Both the position numbers and the translations under genes were made by a program. A stretch of DNA of 64,000 nt, from assembly GCF_018403745.1 (NCBI RefSeq), contig NZ_BOVP01000005.1:62001-126000 (forward strand), given 5' to 3'. Shown one piece after another: positions 62,794 to 64,000 of this stretch. A model generated the notes under the pieces. The model was given only the letters and a program-made list of their open reading frames with translations. It had not been told where the DNA came from and did no database searches. How positions within the stretch are numbered: the stretch's first letter is position 1; each line of letters opens with the position of its first letter. Origin of the DNA: Lactococcus formosensis (GTDB taxonomy: Bacteria; Bacillota; Bacilli; Lactobacillales; Streptococcaceae).

Positions 62794-64000
62794 ATGAAAC
62801 TAGCCAGCGGAGTAAATCTCCATGTTATAAAAGAAACAAAATTCAAAACAATATGTCTCATGGTGCGCTTTCGTGAAGAACTTTCGCGAGAAAATATTGC
62901 GAAGCGTGTGATTATCTCTAACTTGTGGGAGACGACAAATGCAGCGTATCCAACAGCTCAAGCATTTTCAAGTCGCTTGTCCGAACTTTATGGGACCTCC
63001 TTCTCAACTGCAGTGAATAAAAAAGGTAACCAACATTTGTTAAGTATTCATATGAATCTAGTTAATCCTAAGTTTGTTGATGTGGATACTTTGTCAGGTG
63101 CTGTTGATTTTATGCACAAAGCGCTCTTTTGCCCAGATAATAATGTTGACGTCTTCCAACGAGAAAAGACAAATCTCATAAACTATCTTAAAGCCATGAA
63201 CGAAGATCGCTCTTATTATGCCAGTCGTCAGTTAGCTGCTCTTTTCTTTACAGATGAAAATCAAGCTCTCCCAGGTGTTGCAACTGTGGAACTTTTGGAG
63301 GCAGAAACAGCAGAGGCTGTCTTTAATTACTATACCGAGATGCTTAATCACAATCTTATTGATATTTTTGTTCTAGGAGATGTAGAGGAAGCTGAGGTTA
63401 TGAGTTTATTCCAAAGCTTTGATTTTAAAGATCGTCAAGGACACTCTGAAATTTTTTACAAGCAAGAGCCCAAGGAGTATCAAGAAAAGATTGAAGAGAA
63501 AGAGGTGCAGCAGTCTATTTTACAAATGGCCTTTACGCAACCGACGACATACGGTAGCAAAGACTACATGACTTTACAAGTGATGAACGGACTCTTTGGT
63601 GGATTCGCACATTCGAAATTATTTATGAACGTTCGCGAAAAAGCAAGTCTAGCTTATTATGCCAGTTCAGCTTTTGATAGTTTTACAGGTTTGCTAAGAG
63701 TTAATGCAGGAATTGATGCAGGAAATTATGAGCAGGCTCGTGCTCTGATTTTAGAACAACTTCAAGCGATGCAGTCTGGGGACTTTACTACACAAGAGAT
63801 TGAGCAAACCAAAACAATGCTGAAAAATTCTTACTTCATGTCACTTGATTCTTCTTCAAATCTCATCGAACAAGCTTTTATTCATGAAGTTTTACCGGAG
63901 CTTTATGTTGATGAAGCAACCTTTTTGAAGGCGTTAGAGACCGTGAGCAAAGAGGACATTATGCGCTTGGCGCAAAGTTTAAAACTACAGGCTCAATATT
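62794..64000 (+). CDS. M16-family peptidase, YfmF type (3' end outside window)
   Basis: 402 codons are visible and the frame is open at the window edge. Starts MKLASGVNLHVIKETKFKT after AAGGGA. The usual M16 zinc motif HxxEH is absent from the first 80 residues: the corresponding stretch reads NLWETTNAAYPTAQAFS. The later FVNVREKASLAYYASS-like segment (base 63630) is typical of M16. This is the inactive-partner pattern of YfmF/EF0055 proteins, normally followed by an active YfmH. Cleaves or chaperones unknown peptides; in Gram-positives sometimes linked to pheromone or bacteriocin maturation. Confidence 0.85.
   Translation, partial: MKLASGVNLHVIKETKFKTICLMVRFREELSRENIAKRVIISNLWETTNAAYPTAQAFSSRLSELYGTSFSTAVNKKGNQHLLSIHMNLVNPKFVDVDTLSGAVDFMHKALFCPDNNVDVFQREKTNLINYLKAMNEDRSYYASRQLAALFFTDENQALPGVATVELLEAETAEAVFNYYTEMLNHNLIDIFVLGDVEEAEVMSLFQSFDFKDRQGHSEIFYKQEPKEYQEKIEEKEVQQSILQMAFTQPTTYGSKDYMTLQVMNGLFGGFAHSKLFMNVREKASLAYYASSAFDSFTGLLRVNAGIDAGNYEQARALILEQLQAMQSGDFTTQEIEQTKTMLKNSYFMSLDSSSNLIEQAFIHEVLPELYVDEATFLKALETVSKEDIMRLAQSLKLQAQY

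Noticed and set aside
1..64000. CRISPR arrays, tRNA, rRNA or prophage genes
   Set aside because: None of their signatures was seen in reading the window on both strands.

Overview
The window is a 64-kb piece of a low-GC Firmicute chromosome. Gene content and order point to Lactococcus: a tandem ackA pair behind a YtxK-type methyltransferase, yqgQ-glk-rhodanese, the galP-galM-galK-galT-galE operon, yaaA-recF and a lactococcin-972 cassette. Base composition looks somewhat less AT-rich than L. lactis, so a species of the L. garvieae group is my guess. No rRNA, tRNA, CRISPR array, intact insertion sequence or prophage was seen. Many promoters are of the extended -10 type (TGnTATAAT).

Layout. 1-8.4 kb: end of an ABC multidrug exporter half, a leaderless-type InlB-repeat protein, murA, a YdbC-like ssDNA-binding protein, a DUF3397 protein, ybaK, a TPP-riboswitch-controlled thiT, a CPBP protease, a CppA-like protein and a serine hydrolase. 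8.5-22 kb: an amino-acid permease behind a structured leader, a SWIM/SNF2 helicase, murC, dinB, comC, dps, a glucokinase operon and typA. 22-28 kb: methyltransferase, ackA1, ackA2, pyrH, frr and cvfB. 28-32 kb: a beta-glucoside module (bglA, celB, RpiR regulator). 32-36.4 kb: msrA, yozE, gloA, then a lactococcin-972-type bacteriocin with its two-gene ABC transporter. 36.5-38.9 kb: rplK, rplA, a small membrane protein, and HIT with a coiled-coil partner. 39-42.4 kb: an accessory insert (LPXTG MucBP adhesin, HAD phosphatase, Rgg-like regulator) lying between HIT and ecsAB. 42.5-45 kb: ecsA, ecsB, cutC. 45-47.4 kb: an AT-rich accessory segment with a decayed membrane-protein gene, a small membrane protein, a SpoIIM/DUF95 protein and an MccF-like S66 peptidase. 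47.5-52 kb: rlmA, two U32 proteins (tRNA hydroxylation type) and a NadR-like protein with a contracted kinase domain. 52-59.3 kb: an RpiR regulator and the Leloir operon. 59.5-64 kb: an ArcD-like antiporter with an ARG-box-like operator, a small coiled-coil protein, recF, yaaA and the start of an M16 peptidase (YfmF type).

Main functional themes are sugar use (glucokinase, beta-glucosides, galactose through Leloir, acetate kinases giving ATP), envelope synthesis (murA, murC), translation (typA, frr, rplK/A, rlmA, tRNA modification) and small antagonism or surface modules inserted between core genes. The most noteworthy non-coding signals are: several genes with an extended -10 box only 6-7 nt before the start codon (leaderless mRNAs); a 12-codon leader ORF overlapping the rlmA start; a TPP riboswitch whose output hairpin swallows the thiT Shine-Dalgarno; a hairpin lying between the Shine-Dalgarno and start of murC; an unassigned attenuator-like leader; and paired operator-like dyads before galP. 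I did not find convincing evidence for a wholly new multi-gene system; the 45-47.4 kb segment and the enlarged lactococcin-972 homologue are the best candidates for new biology.
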